Shown here: piece after piece, positions 32,913-41,051 of the stretch
How positions within the stretch are numbered: position 1 is the first letter of the stretch
How the letters are laid out: every line of letters begins with the position of its first letter
From: Ruminococcus sp. Zagget11
GTDB taxonomy: Bacteria; Bacillota; Clostridia; Oscillospirales; Ruminococcaceae
Direction of reading: 5' to 3'
Length of the DNA: 41,790 nt
Assembly (NCBI GenBank): GCA_001941135.1
Contig: MSHL01000029.1
Span: 1 to 41,790, forward strand
Notes under the pieces: generated by a model
What the model saw: only the letters and a program-made list of their open reading frames with translations
Database searches by the model: none
Told to the model about the DNA's origin: nothing
Position numbers and translations under genes: made by a program

Positions 32913-34283
32913 ATGCGTATAAGAATTTTTAATCGCTTTTGTTCGAGTGCTTTGGCTTTGATTTTTGCTTATTTAGTTCTTTTTACTCCTATTTATGCCA
33001 ACACTATTTCGTTTACGGATGCGCTTTCACAATATGAAACGCTTGGTATGGAAGAAATCTATACTGCCGATGATATTATGGTTGAATTTACATATACCGC
33101 AACGGATGGCACGTCCTACAGATACAGTTTAGCATCCTATAATGCTTTGTCTGACTTGAAGAAAGCCGAACTTTGCCAAGATGCACAGGAATATACTCTA
33201 CTTGTCGGAGCGATTGAAACCAGTGCCTATTTTGGAGCTTTCTACTCAATATATGCTGTGGGAATTTATTATAATGTTATTACCATTGACAAATGTGTTT
33301 TAGATTTATTCTCCCTATTGGAAAAATACGACAGTCTTGCAGATGACTATTTAGACAATTATAAAAGGAGTTATTATGATGCTCTCTTAGGTGATCCTAT
33401 TGATTCAACAGAAAGTTTTATGGATTATGAGCAATATTACATTGGCGGTGGAGAACTTAGCAATCTTCGCGGCGCGACATTTGATTCTATTTCAATCGGT
33501 GACTGTACTTTAGAATTCTGTTCATATGGTTCAGTTGCTTATTCTGTTTCAGATTCTGATAAAGCCGAATTACTTGGGTATTCGTCCTATTCATATATTA
33601 CTCATTACACAGGCATAAAATTAACATCTTCTGCCTTTAGCTATTATTCATACTATCCATATGCCTATATTGATGGTGATTTTGTAAGGCTAACTAATCA
33701 AAATGCCATTATTGTTTCTAAGAATTACTCTTATGCCGCTCCATACTATGTTTCCTATAAATACACCGATGGTGATGGCAACACTGTCACTTGTAAAAGC
33801 AGTTCTGTTGATGGTTGGAACTATACCTACGGTGTTGTTTCCACAGCATCTGCAACTGTCATTGGGATTGTTGATATAGATGGTTCCTCATATTTGGCGA
33901 TTGATTTTGGCTTGGTTCGCAATCTGGTTTCTAAGAAATGGGTTTCGGCAACGCTTTATTATCCCATTTCCGTTTCCGTTGCGTGGAATGTCGGTGACAG
34001 CATAAGCTATAATGAAGATGAACCATACGGAACGTTAATTAACATTAACAATGATAGCGATTCTGTTTCCGATGTGTATGTCCGTTATGATGCGGACAGT
34101 GACTTATATTATTATTGTACGGAGGATGGCTTTACTTACAGTGTAAATACGGATAAATCCGCAACTGTCGGCAATGAAATGTATTATTACAAGCCTAATT
34201 TATCCACTTATAATTCAGAGTATATAGCAAATTACTTAAATGCCTATTATACCTATTATTATAGCGACAGCACGGCAGACTGA
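32913..34283 (+). CDS. Secreted tyrosine-rich protein of unknown function
   Basis: A 456-residue protein with a signal peptide (RIRIFNRFCSSALALIFAYL, then VLFTPIYANT, cleavage likely after YAN or IYA). About 64 residues are Tyr (14%), with many Ser, Asp and Asn, few Lys and Arg, and no sortase motif or obvious membrane anchor. Short segments repeat the theme YxDGDG (KYTDGDGNTV, IDGDFVRL, VDIDGSSYLAI), suggesting beta-strand modules. Codon use is clearly more AT-rich than in holB or the PLP gene on either side, a sign of transfer. GGAGAAACAAAAT precedes the ATG. I do not recognise the family. Confidence 0.75.
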   Translation: MRIRIFNRFCSSALALIFAYLVLFTPIYANTISFTDALSQYETLGMEEIYTADDIMVEFTYTATDGTSYRYSLASYNALSDLKKAELCQDAQEYTLLVGAIETSAYFGAFYSIYAVGIYYNVITIDKCVLDLFSLLEKYDSLADDYLDNYKRSYYDALLGDPIDSTESFMDYEQYYIGGGELSNLRGATFDSISIGDCTLEFCSYGSVAYSVSDSDKAELLGYSSYSYITHYTGIKLTSSAFSYYSYYPYAYIDGDFVRLTNQNAIIVSKNYSYAAPYYVSYKYTDGDGNTVTCKSSSVDGWNYTYGVVSTASATVIGIVDIDGSSYLAIDFGLVRNLVSKKWVSATLYYPISVSVAWNVGDSISYNEDEPYGTLININNDSDSVSDVYVRYDADSDLYYYCTEDGFTYSVNTDKSATVGNEMYYYKPNLSTYNSEYIANYLNAYYTYYYSDSTAD

Positions 34284-34331
34284 TGTCAAATCGGATGCAG
34301 AAGATATTGACATATGATATAAAATAAAGCG

Positions 34332-34359
34332 TTGACAAACAGCAAAATTGTGATATACC
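34332..34359 (+). promoter_or_regulatory. Candidate promoter of paralogue 2
   Basis: TTGACA (34332-34337), 16-base spacer, TATACC (34354-34359), about 30 bases before the ATG at 34389. GAGAAGGTGG serves as ribosome site. Confidence 0.5.
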
Positions 34360-34388
34360 AATGATGTACAGAGAAGGTGGTTTGAAAG

Positions 34389-34652
34389 ATGAAAGCGTTA
34401 AAAATAATTACGATAGCGATTGATATGCTGATATGGGGATTATTTATAATAAGCCAAACAGTGCTTGATGAAAAAATATGGGATTATCCCTTGCCCCTGT
34501 TGGTTGTCCTGACAATCATTATTTTTCTGCCGCATAAAATGCTCGAAAAGAGAAAAGAGAACGCAATTCGTGAAGAAATGGAAACGCAGCTTAAACAGGA
34601 GATGCGTATATCCGAAGACGGAAATAGAATCCGTTTAACCTTGGATATATAA
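34389..34652 (+). CDS. Small two-span membrane protein, paralogue 2
   Basis: An 87-residue protein with spans IITIAIDMLIWGLFIIS and LPLLVVLTIIIFLP, then a charged tail containing ETQLKQ and ending LTLDI. Same layout as the protein at 32634-32900, so the pair probably arose by duplication. It flanks the secreted protein on its other side. Function unknown. Confidence 0.65.
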   Translation: MKALKIITIAIDMLIWGLFIISQTVLDEKIWDYPLPLLVVLTIIIFLPHKMLEKRKENAIREEMETQLKQEMRISEDGNRIRLTLDI

Positions 34653-34694
34653 AAACGGCTGCGGAATTTACCGTATTTGATGTGATGAGGGTGA

Positions 34695-35669
34695 TTGTAT
34701 ATAAAGCTTTATTCAAAAGATGCGGTTGTACGGACAATGACTGCCATGCAGCGCACAGGTCGATTTGCCCACACATATATTCTCACCGGAGATAAAGGCT
34801 TCGGCAAAAAGACCTCGGCGCTCTATATTGCCATGAGTCTGCTCTGTGATAACGGAAACGCCTGCGGTGAATGCTGCCAGTGCCGCCGTATATTGTCGGG
34901 ACAGCATCCAGATGTGATTATTCCGGAAAAGGATAAGCGCTCAAAGATATATACCGTTGACCTTATCCGTGAAAAGGTCGTGGCAGATGCGATTATTTCC
35001 CCCAATGACTGCGACAGAAAGGTTTATATTCTCCCCGACTGCGAGGACTGGAAGGACGCTTCACAGGATGCGCTTTTAAAGGTGACGGAGGAACCGCCCC
35101 CAAGTGTGTACTTTATCTTCACCGCAAGGAACAAGGGCATCTTTTTGCCAACTCTTATTTCAAGGGCAATGTGCATCGAAATACCCGAAGCGGACAGGGA
35201 ATCCTGCCGTGAATGTCTTGCCGATTTGGGTAAATACTCCGACGAGCAGATAAAACAGGCTGTTAATGCCTTTGGGGGCAATATAGGCGGCTGTATAGGC
35301 TACCTTGACGGGGACGAGGAGCTGACCCACATGGCTCGCTCCGCCGAAAGAGCCGCACTGGACATAGCGGGACGAAATGAATATGATATGCTTGCTGTAC
35401 TGACGGAATTTTCCTCTGACAGGGAAAACCTAAGACAGCTTTTGGGAATGATAATAAAAATAGTGCGCGACGGGTCGGCAATGCAGGTTAAGGGTGATAC
35501 TGATTTGCTGGGCTGCTCCGAAAAGGCGGTAAATGCGCTTACAAATTCCCTTTCGGCGGAAAGGCTTACCGCTATATATAAGGAGCTTTGCCGCGTATCG
35601 GAAATGTGTACCATGAATGTGAATGCCGCTGTTGCTGCGGCAATGCTTGCAGGAATATGCTGCAGCTGA
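34695..35669 (+). CDS. holB: DNA polymerase III delta-prime subunit (HolB-like)
   Basis: A 324-residue clamp-loader protein. GRFAHTYILTGDKGFGKKTS is a Walker A-like loop with GFGKKT, and the zinc module is CGECCQCRRILSGQHPDV. DCEDWKDASQDALLKVTEEP and PSVYFIFTARN are the Walker B and sensor regions. Start appears to be TTG at 34695; no ATG fits in the frame before residue 15 and homology extends upstream of that Met. The predicted ribosome site (GAGGGTGA) is close. In Firmicutes tmk normally stands just before holB; here it is absent. Confidence 0.9.
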   Translation: MYIKLYSKDAVVRTMTAMQRTGRFAHTYILTGDKGFGKKTSALYIAMSLLCDNGNACGECCQCRRILSGQHPDVIIPEKDKRSKIYTVDLIREKVVADAIISPNDCDRKVYILPDCEDWKDASQDALLKVTEEPPPSVYFIFTARNKGIFLPTLISRAMCIEIPEADRESCRECLADLGKYSDEQIKQAVNAFGGNIGGCIGYLDGDEELTHMARSAERAALDIAGRNEYDMLAVLTEFSSDRENLRQLLGMIIKIVRDGSAMQVKGDTDLLGCSEKAVNALTNSLSAERLTAIYKELCRVSEMCTMNVNAAVAAAMLAGICCS

Positions 35670-35693
35670 TTGGGCTTTGGAAAGGACTACTGT

Positions 35694-36560
35694 ATGGTTG
35701 ATATAATAGGAGTGAGATTCAGAAATAATAGCGGAACCTATTATTTTGACCCCGGAAACGAAAATCCGGAGGTCGGATCTCAGGTTATAGTTGAAACCGC
35801 AAAGGGCGTTGAATGTGGTGAGGTTGTCATGGGCAGACACGCCGTTGACGACAGACGGATAGTAGCGCCCCTTAAACCGATTATCCGCCCTGTAAACGAA
35901 AAGGACAAGCGGATTTTAGAGCAGATAAAGGTCAAGGAAGAACACGCTATGAAGGTGTGTCAGCAGAAAATAGCCAATCATGGGCTTGATATGAAGCTTG
36001 TGGAGGTTGAATGTACCTTTGACGGCAATAAGCTGCTGTTTTACTTTACCGCTGACAGCCGAGTGGATTTCCGCGAGCTTGTAAAGGATTTGGCGGCAGT
36101 ATTCAGAACAAGGATAGAGCTAAGGCAGATCGGCGTGCGTGACGAGGCCAAAATGCTGGGCGGCTTGGGAATATGCGGACGTCCCTTTTGCTGTAAAGCA
36201 TTTTTACCCGATTTTCAGCCTGTTTCCATTAAAATGGCTAAAGAGCAGGGCTTATCCTTAAATCCCACCAAAGTTTTGGGAACCTGCGGCAGACTTATGT
36301 GCTGTCTGAAATACGAGCAGGAGGTCTACGAGGAGCTTTTAAAGGTAACTCCGAAGGTAGGGGCATATGTAAAAACTCCCGATTTCAAGGGCTATGTGGA
36401 GGAAGTAAATCTGCTTACGGGAAAGCTTAAGGTAAAGCCCGAAAAGAGCGATGACCCGTCGGTTATCTTCGACAAGGCGGATGTAAAAATAATAAAGGAC
36501 GGAAAAATCCGCATTGAGCGGGATGAAATAAAAGCACTCAAGTCCTTAGAGGACAAATAG
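35694..36560 (+). CDS. ricT: PSP1-domain protein RicT (YaaT)
   Basis: A 288-residue protein of the RicT/YaaT family, part of the RicAFT complex that promotes RNase Y-dependent RNA processing and sporulation in Bacillus. Features: GVRFRNNSGTYYFDPGNENP, MGRHAVDDR and the cysteine-rich block GICGRPFCCKAFLPDF with GTCGRLMCCLKYEQEVYEEL, which binds iron-sulfur clusters in the complex. ATG 35694 is chosen over TTG 35670 because GGAAAGG precedes it. It starts 24 bases after the holB stop. Confidence 0.93.
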   Translation: MVDIIGVRFRNNSGTYYFDPGNENPEVGSQVIVETAKGVECGEVVMGRHAVDDRRIVAPLKPIIRPVNEKDKRILEQIKVKEEHAMKVCQQKIANHGLDMKLVEVECTFDGNKLLFYFTADSRVDFRELVKDLAAVFRTRIELRQIGVRDEAKMLGGLGICGRPFCCKAFLPDFQPVSIKMAKEQGLSLNPTKVLGTCGRLMCCLKYEQEVYEELLKVTPKVGAYVKTPDFKGYVEEVNLLTGKLKVKPEKSDDPSVIFDKADVKIIKDGKIRIERDEIKALKSLEDK

Positions 36561-36580
36561 TACAATAGGAGGTAAATATT

Positions 36581-36748
36581 ATGAAAGAAAAAACAAGCGG
36601 TCTGAGAATTGCAAGGAACATTTTATTAGTGATAGGCTGTGCGGTTGCCATTGCGGAAGCGATACTTATGATAATCGAAATAGCGGTAAACGGCAAGCGC
36701 GAAAGCGGATATGTAAAGTTCAAGAACACGGATCTACCGATAAACTGA
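36581..36748 (+). CDS. 55-residue single-span membrane protein
   Basis: ATG at 36581 follows AGGAGGTAAATATT, an excellent ribosome site. The peptide has one span (IARNILLVIGCAVAIAEAIL) and a polar C-terminus (KRESGYVKFKNTDLPIN). It lies 20 bases after ricT and before the operon terminator, so it is probably the last gene of that operon. Function unknown. Confidence 0.65.
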   Translation: MKEKTSGLRIARNILLVIGCAVAIAEAILMIIEIAVNGKRESGYVKFKNTDLPIN

Positions 36749-36759
36749 TATTGCCTATG

Positions 36760-36793
36760 AAAGGGCAGCCGCATCAAAACGGCTACCCTTTTT
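36760..36793 (+). terminator. Terminator of the holB-ricT operon
   Basis: AAAGGGCAGCCG pairs with CGGCTACCCTTT (one mismatch) and is followed by TTTTTGTG. Confidence 0.8.
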
Positions 36794-36807
36794 GTGTGAA
36801 AAACAGA

Positions 36808-37749
36808 TTAATATTCATACTCCGCTTCCGCTATATCCGGCTCGGCGGTTTCCGGAAGCTCCAACCCGTCTATACGGTGATCCGCAAGAAACTCTCTCCA
36901 AAATTCCACTGCTATATCAAAATTTTCCTGCATGGTTTCTTCACTGTCGCCTATGGTCTTTTGCGGCTTACGGAAAGCTACATACAGATCCTCGTCCTCC
37001 ATATCCGTATACCCCAAAAGCTCCGCAAAGTCCGTTCCCGCCAGTCTGTATCCTATTTCCTCCGCATACTCGTCGTCGGGGAAAAGCTCCCTCGCATCGT
37101 ACATAGTCCCGGTGTCATATACGCCCAAATCGGCAAAATCCTGTTTTGTACCGATAAATATTATAGTAGTGCCGGACTGAAATTCACCGAATATCTTCGT
37201 CCTGTCACTTTGGGCGTAGCTCATGGATGTGGTGTCGTTTGATTCGTAATTAGCCGGTACATAGTACAGCCGCGCTATCTGCTTACCGTCACCGTTTACA
37301 TCCGGACAATACTCCGCCCATTCCTCGGTTATATTCCCCGATACAAGCTCCATATTGTAGTCTGTTGCAATAAAGAACATGGATATATCCGACCGTTCCG
37401 TTGTAGCCGTGTCATATATAAGAAATCCCACAAGCAAAGCCGTAGCCACACCGAATATAAGATAAATATTATTGTGATAGACAAAATTCGATATTCTCTC
37501 CCATACGGTATAATGCTTTTCAGGCACTTTTTCCGTTTCCACAGGTTCCTCTATAAGCCCCTGCTTTCTCTTTAACAGCTCCAGCCTTTCACGCTTCAGT
37601 CTTTCTTCATAGGCTTTTCTGGCTTCCTCCTCTTTCCTCAGACGCTCCTCCTCACGGCGTGTCTCCTCTTCAAGCTCCGCCTTTCTTTCAGCCTCATCGA
37701 TCTCCCTTACAGTTTCCAAAAAGCCCTTTTCTTTCTTTTTATCAGACAT
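36808..37749 (-). CDS. Coiled-coil membrane protein of unknown function
   Basis: A 313-residue protein. Residues 1-75 are a very charged coiled coil rich in Glu, Lys and Arg (EEERLRKEEEARKAYEERLK). One membrane span follows (IYLIFGVATALLVGFLIY, about residue 95), then an extracellular domain of 190 acidic residues (VPANYESNDTTSMSYAQSDR, GTTIIFIGTKQDFADL). The start at 37749 (MSDKKK) has GAGGTG 5-6 bases upstream; the frame is open to 37803 but that part overlaps the lysS terminator. Family not recognised. Confidence 0.65.
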   Translation of the reverse strand: MSDKKKEKGFLETVREIDEAERKAELEEETRREEERLRKEEEARKAYEERLKRERLELLKRKQGLIEEPVETEKVPEKHYTVWERISNFVYHNNIYLIFGVATALLVGFLIYDTATTERSDISMFFIATDYNMELVSGNITEEWAEYCPDVNGDGKQIARLYYVPANYESNDTTSMSYAQSDRTKIFGEFQSGTTIIFIGTKQDFADLGVYDTGTMYDARELFPDDEYAEEIGYRLAGTDFAELLGYTDMEDEDLYVAFRKPQKTIGDSEETMQENFDIAVEFWREFLADHRIDGLELPETAEPDIAEAEYEY

Positions 37750-37764
37750 AAGTACACCTCGCAG

Positions 37765-37810
37765 AAAAAGAGGGAACGGACGGATATTTGCAAATCCGTT
37801 CATTCCCCTC
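37765..37810 (-). terminator. Terminator after lysS
   Basis: On the minus strand GAGGGGAATGAACGGAT pairs imperfectly with ATCCGTCCGTTCCCTC around TTGCAAAT, then TTTTTC. It lies just downstream of lysS and upstream of the coiled-coil gene. Confidence 0.75.
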
Positions 37811-37825
37811 TGATTTATGATAATT

Positions 37826-39337
37826 TTACGGCTTCATTGTCGGGAACAAAAGAACATCCCTTATGGAAGGACTGTCGGTTAAAAACATAACCAGTCTGTC
37901 AAGTCCAAAACCCAAACCACCTGTAGGCGGCAGACCGTATTCAAGCGCCGTCACAAAGTCCTCATCCACTTCAGCCGATGCACCCGTTGCACGCTTAGCT
38001 TCAACCTGCTTTACGAAACGCTCCTTTTGGTCTATCGGATCGTTAAGCTCGGAGAAAGCGTTACCCATTTCCCTTGCGTATATGAAATACTCAAATCTCT
38101 CTGTAAATGCGGGATTATCCGCCTTTCTCTTTGCAAGAGGTGAGTTTTCCACGGGATAATCATAGATAATGGTTGGCTGAATAAGCTTGTCCTCAACAAA
38201 CGCTTCAAAGAACGCAATAAGCACATGACCCTTTGTGGCATTGCTGCCCTCTTCCACTTCAACGCCCTTTTCCTTTGCACATTCTCTTGCTGCGGCATCA
38301 TCGCTCCAGCTGTCGTAATCTACTCCCGCATACTTCCTTACAGCTTCAATCATTGTAAGTCTTTCCCAAGGGGACTGCATATCTATTTCCGTTCCCTGAT
38401 AATTGATAATACCCTTACCGCATATTTTCAGGGTAATTTCCCTGTACATCTCCTCGATAAGCTCCATCATTCCGAAGTAGTCGGTGTAGGCTTGGTACAT
38501 CTCAACGGTGGTAAATTCGGGGTTGTGGGAGGAATCCATTCCCTCGTTGCGGAAAATACGTCCAACCTCGTAGACCCTGTCAAAGCCGCCTACAATAAGC
38601 CTTTTCAGATAAAGCTCCGTTTCTATTCTCAGGTACATATCTATATCCAGTGCATTGTGATGTGTCTTAAAGGGTCTTGCCGCCGCACCTATTTCAAGGG
38701 TGTGGAGTACGGGAGTGTCCACCTCAAGATAGCCTCTTGAGTCAAGAAAATTGCGCACCCCGGAAATGATACGGCTTCTCTTTACAAAGGTATCCTTAAC
38801 CTCAGGGTTGCAGATAAGGTCAACATAACGCTGACGATAACGCATATCCTGATCCTTTAAGCCATGCCACTTTTCGGGAAGAGGAAGCAGGGACTTTGAA
38901 AGCAGCTTCACCTTTTCGGCATGAACCGTAATTTCACCCATTCTCGTGGTAAATACGAATCCCTCAACGCCGATAATATCGCCTATATCCCATGTCTTGA
39001 ACTCCGCAAACTCAGCCTCGCCGATATCGTTCATACGTACATAGCACTGAATTTTCCCAAGTCTGTCCTGAAGAACAATGAAGTTAGCCTTGCCCATATT
39101 TCTCCAAGAAACAATACGTCCCGCTACGCGGACATTTTTGCTTTCAAGCTCGCTGTAATTGTCCTTAATTTCAGTGCTAAGGTGAGTAAAATCGTACTTA
39201 GTGACCTCGTAAGGATTTTTCCCTGCCGCCTTTAAAGCGCTGAGCTTTTCAAGGCGAACCCTCTTGAGGATATTTATATTTTCCGCATCCTGTGCGGCAG
39301 TGTCCACAGCGGATGCAGCTTCATTTTCATTAGCCAT
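37826..39337 (-). CDS. lysS: Lysyl-tRNA synthetase, class II
   Basis: A 503-residue class II enzyme charging tRNA-Lys. The OB-fold anticodon-binding domain covers residues 60-165 ([20 protein letters not shown]). Class II motifs follow: motif 1 in [20 protein letters not shown], motif 2 in [20 protein letters not shown], and motif 3 in [33 protein letters not shown] and [10 protein letters not shown] are usual. It follows greA by 22 bases, as in many Firmicutes. Confidence 0.96.
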   Translation of the reverse strand: MANENEAASAVDTAAQDAENINILKRVRLEKLSALKAAGKNPYEVTKYDFTHLSTEIKDNYSELESKNVRVAGRIVSWRNMGKANFIVLQDRLGKIQCYVRMNDIGEAEFAEFKTWDIGDIIGVEGFVFTTRMGEITVHAEKVKLLSKSLLPLPEKWHGLKDQDMRYRQRYVDLICNPEVKDTFVKRSRIISGVRNFLDSRGYLEVDTPVLHTLEIGAAARPFKTHHNALDIDMYLRIETELYLKRLIVGGFDRVYEVGRIFRNEGMDSSHNPEFTTVEMYQAYTDYFGMMELIEEMYREITLKICGKGIINYQGTEIDMQSPWERLTMIEAVRKYAGVDYDSWSDDAAARECAKEKGVEVEEGSNATKGHVLIAFFEAFVEDKLIQPTIIYDYPVENSPLAKRKADNPAFTERFEYFIYAREMGNAFSELNDPIDQKERFVKQVEAKRATGASAEVDEDFVTALEYGLPPTGGLGFGLDRLVMFLTDSPSIRDVLLFPTMKP

Positions 39338-39359
39338 TTAACTTCAATCCCATCTATAT

Positions 39360-39833
39360 TTATTCGATATTCAAAATTTCCATTTTAATCATGCCCAAGG
39401 GTGCGTTAACCTCAATAATATCGCCCTTTTTCCTGCCCATAGCAGCCTGCGCAACAGGTGTTTCTTCGGAAATAAGGTCACGATCTGCATCAGCCTCTGT
39501 GGAGCTGACGATTTTCACGGTAAACTCCTCTTCAAGCTCCAAATCCTTAAGTCTGACGGTTGAACCCAATGCAATTTTATCGCTTTGTGTTTCGTCATAG
39601 CTGATTATCTCCGCATTGGCAAGGCGGTATTCTATTTCGTTTATTTCCTGCTCAAGTATAGCCTGTTCTTCTTTAGCGGAATCGTATTCGGCATTCTCGG
39701 AAAGGTCGCCCTGTGAACGCGCTTCCTGAAGTTTTGCTTTTATCTCCTTACGGCGATCGTTTTTCAGATATTGAAGCTTTTCTTCCAAATTCTGATAGCC
39801 GCTTTCGGTCATCTTAAAGGTATTGTTAGCCAT
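39360..39833 (-). CDS. greA: Transcription elongation factor GreA
   Basis: A 157-residue factor that rescues backtracked RNA polymerase by stimulating transcript cleavage. The N-terminal coiled coil carries the tip acids (ESGYQNLEEKLQYLKNDRRK, GDLSENAEYDSAKEEQ) and the C-terminal FKBP-like domain contains GSTVRLKDLELEEEFTVKIV. ATG 39833 follows AAGGAGTGCTTTGTAATT. The longer frame to 39893 is untranslated leader. Very secure. Confidence 0.96.
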   Translation of the reverse strand: MANNTFKMTESGYQNLEEKLQYLKNDRRKEIKAKLQEARSQGDLSENAEYDSAKEEQAILEQEINEIEYRLANAEIISYDETQSDKIALGSTVRLKDLELEEEFTVKIVSSTEADADRDLISEETPVAQAAMGRKKGDIIEVNAPLGMIKMEILNIE

Positions 39834-39861
39834 AATTACAAAGCACTCCTTAAATTCAAAT

Positions 39862-39882
39862 AAAAAACGCGGCCCTCGGCCG
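39862..39882 (-). terminator. Terminator-like hairpin in the greA leader
   Basis: On the minus strand CGGCC-GAG-GGCCG followed by CG and TTTTTT, between the promoter start point (about 39900) and the greA ribosome site. It would release a short RNA of about 38 bases. Confidence 0.6.
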
Positions 39883-39906
39883 AATCCAAACATTATCTAA
39901 TTTATT

Positions 39907-39935
39907 ATTATACATTAAAACGGCGGTGTTGTCAA
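39907..39935 (-). promoter_or_regulatory. Perfect consensus promoter of greA-lysS
   Basis: On the minus strand TTGACA (39935-39930), 17-base spacer, TATAAT (39912-39907). Confidence 0.85.
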
Positions 39936-39984
39936 GGGCTGATGAAAAATTTTGAGGGGATAGCTGAAGTAAGCGTAAATTCCA

Positions 39985-40024
39985 AAAGTAAGCTCCACAG
40001 TGGGAAAGTGGCGGAGCTTACTTT
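39985..40024. repeat. 12-bp perfect inverted repeat in a gene-free stretch
   Basis: AAAGTAAGCTCC (39985-39996) and GGAGCTTACTTT (40013-40024) flank a 16-base loop. T runs are weak on both sides. It lies downstream of the hydrolase operon on the minus strand and upstream of the greA promoter, so it could still act as a terminator. The rest of 39936-40171 holds no convincing gene. Confidence 0.5.
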
Positions 40025-40171
40025 GAAAATTTACTATAATATTTAAAATAGCGAAAAATCATGATATAATTAAATGAAATATCCACCCATGCAATACGCA
40101 CTCATGAGCCTTGATTCCCCAATATCTTTCGCATTTCAGGATAATGTTTCTGTTTCATATGACTGATCCGT

Positions 40172-41041
40172 TCAACGCCGCAGATCATTCTCAAGAAACT
40201 CTCTTGTTTCCCGCACATATTCATCAACCTTATAGAGTGTAGCGGTATGGCCGCCGTCTACCTTAACAGCCTTTGCTTTCGGCATAGAAAGGAACAAATC
40301 CGCCTGCGCAGCCTCCGAAAAAGCCTTGTCTGCCTTTGGAAGCACCAGGAGCGTTTTATCATCAAACCTTTTATAATCCGTAAGCTCAAAAGGCTTTATG
40401 TCTGCCACATCCATGATCAAGCCTGTCATATGCAGGTCAAATTCCTTAGTGTATTGCCCATAAATCCAAGCGAAGAAATCCTCCATATAGGTTCTGTTAA
40501 TGGGGTTCTCATTTTCCATGCCGACCTGCTTTTTTGACACCGCAAACAGCATTTTCTTTATCCATGAATAAGGAACAATTTTCATAAGCCCCATAATCAC
40601 ACCGTATGATTTATACTGCTTTTTCAAATCCGCAATGCTCGCCTGTGACAGGCTGCACGTAGAATATAAAGCCACAGCGGACACCATATCCGAATACCGC
40701 CTTGCAATAAGCTGAGCCGTAAACCCGCCCAATGAAGCGCCGATTAACACGGGGTTCTTGATATTCAACTTTTTTATAAGCTTCATGATATGGTCGGCAA
40801 GCTGTTCCAAATCGTTAATTTCCATAGGATAATCAAAGGTAAGAAACCGATAATCCTCTTCCATTTGGATAATATGGTTGAACCAAACATCTGAAATTCC
40901 CGTGCCGCCTACAAGATACACCAGCGTATACATAGCATCAGCTTTACCGCACAGAAGATAGCGGGTGCTAATCCCATCTATTTTTTCTTCTGCAAAGGGG
41001 TGCGTCTCGCTAAACCTTTGTATTTCTTCTGCAAATGCCAT
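40172..41041 (-). CDS. Alpha/beta hydrolase
   Basis: A 289-residue alpha/beta hydrolase-fold protein. The strand-turn segment YTLVYLVGGTGISDVWFNHI supplies an oxyanion region with GG in place of HG. The nucleophile elbow is LIGASLGGFTAQLIARRYSD (Ser in GASLGG), and the catalytic His is probably in VDGGHTATLY near the C-terminus, with Asp at PKADKAFSE. Substrate unknown. AAGGAGGAAACT precedes the ATG at 41041, which is 10 bases after the methyltransferase stop, so the two form an operon. Confidence 0.85.
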   Translation of the reverse strand: MAFAEEIQRFSETHPFAEEKIDGISTRYLLCGKADAMYTLVYLVGGTGISDVWFNHIIQMEEDYRFLTFDYPMEINDLEQLADHIMKLIKKLNIKNPVLIGASLGGFTAQLIARRYSDMVSAVALYSTCSLSQASIADLKKQYKSYGVIMGLMKIVPYSWIKKMLFAVSKKQVGMENENPINRTYMEDFFAWIYGQYTKEFDLHMTGLIMDVADIKPFELTDYKRFDDKTLLVLPKADKAFSEAAQADLFLSMPKAKAVKVDGGHTATLYKVDEYVRETREFLENDLRR

Positions 41042-41051
41042 AGTTTCCTCC

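Noticed and set aside
40102-40188. Short minus-strand frame (28 residues) overlapping the hydrolase stop, containing GVERISHMKQKHYPEM
   Set aside because: It looks protein-like and could be the tail of a lost gene, but it is too short and has no upstream domain or ribosome site.
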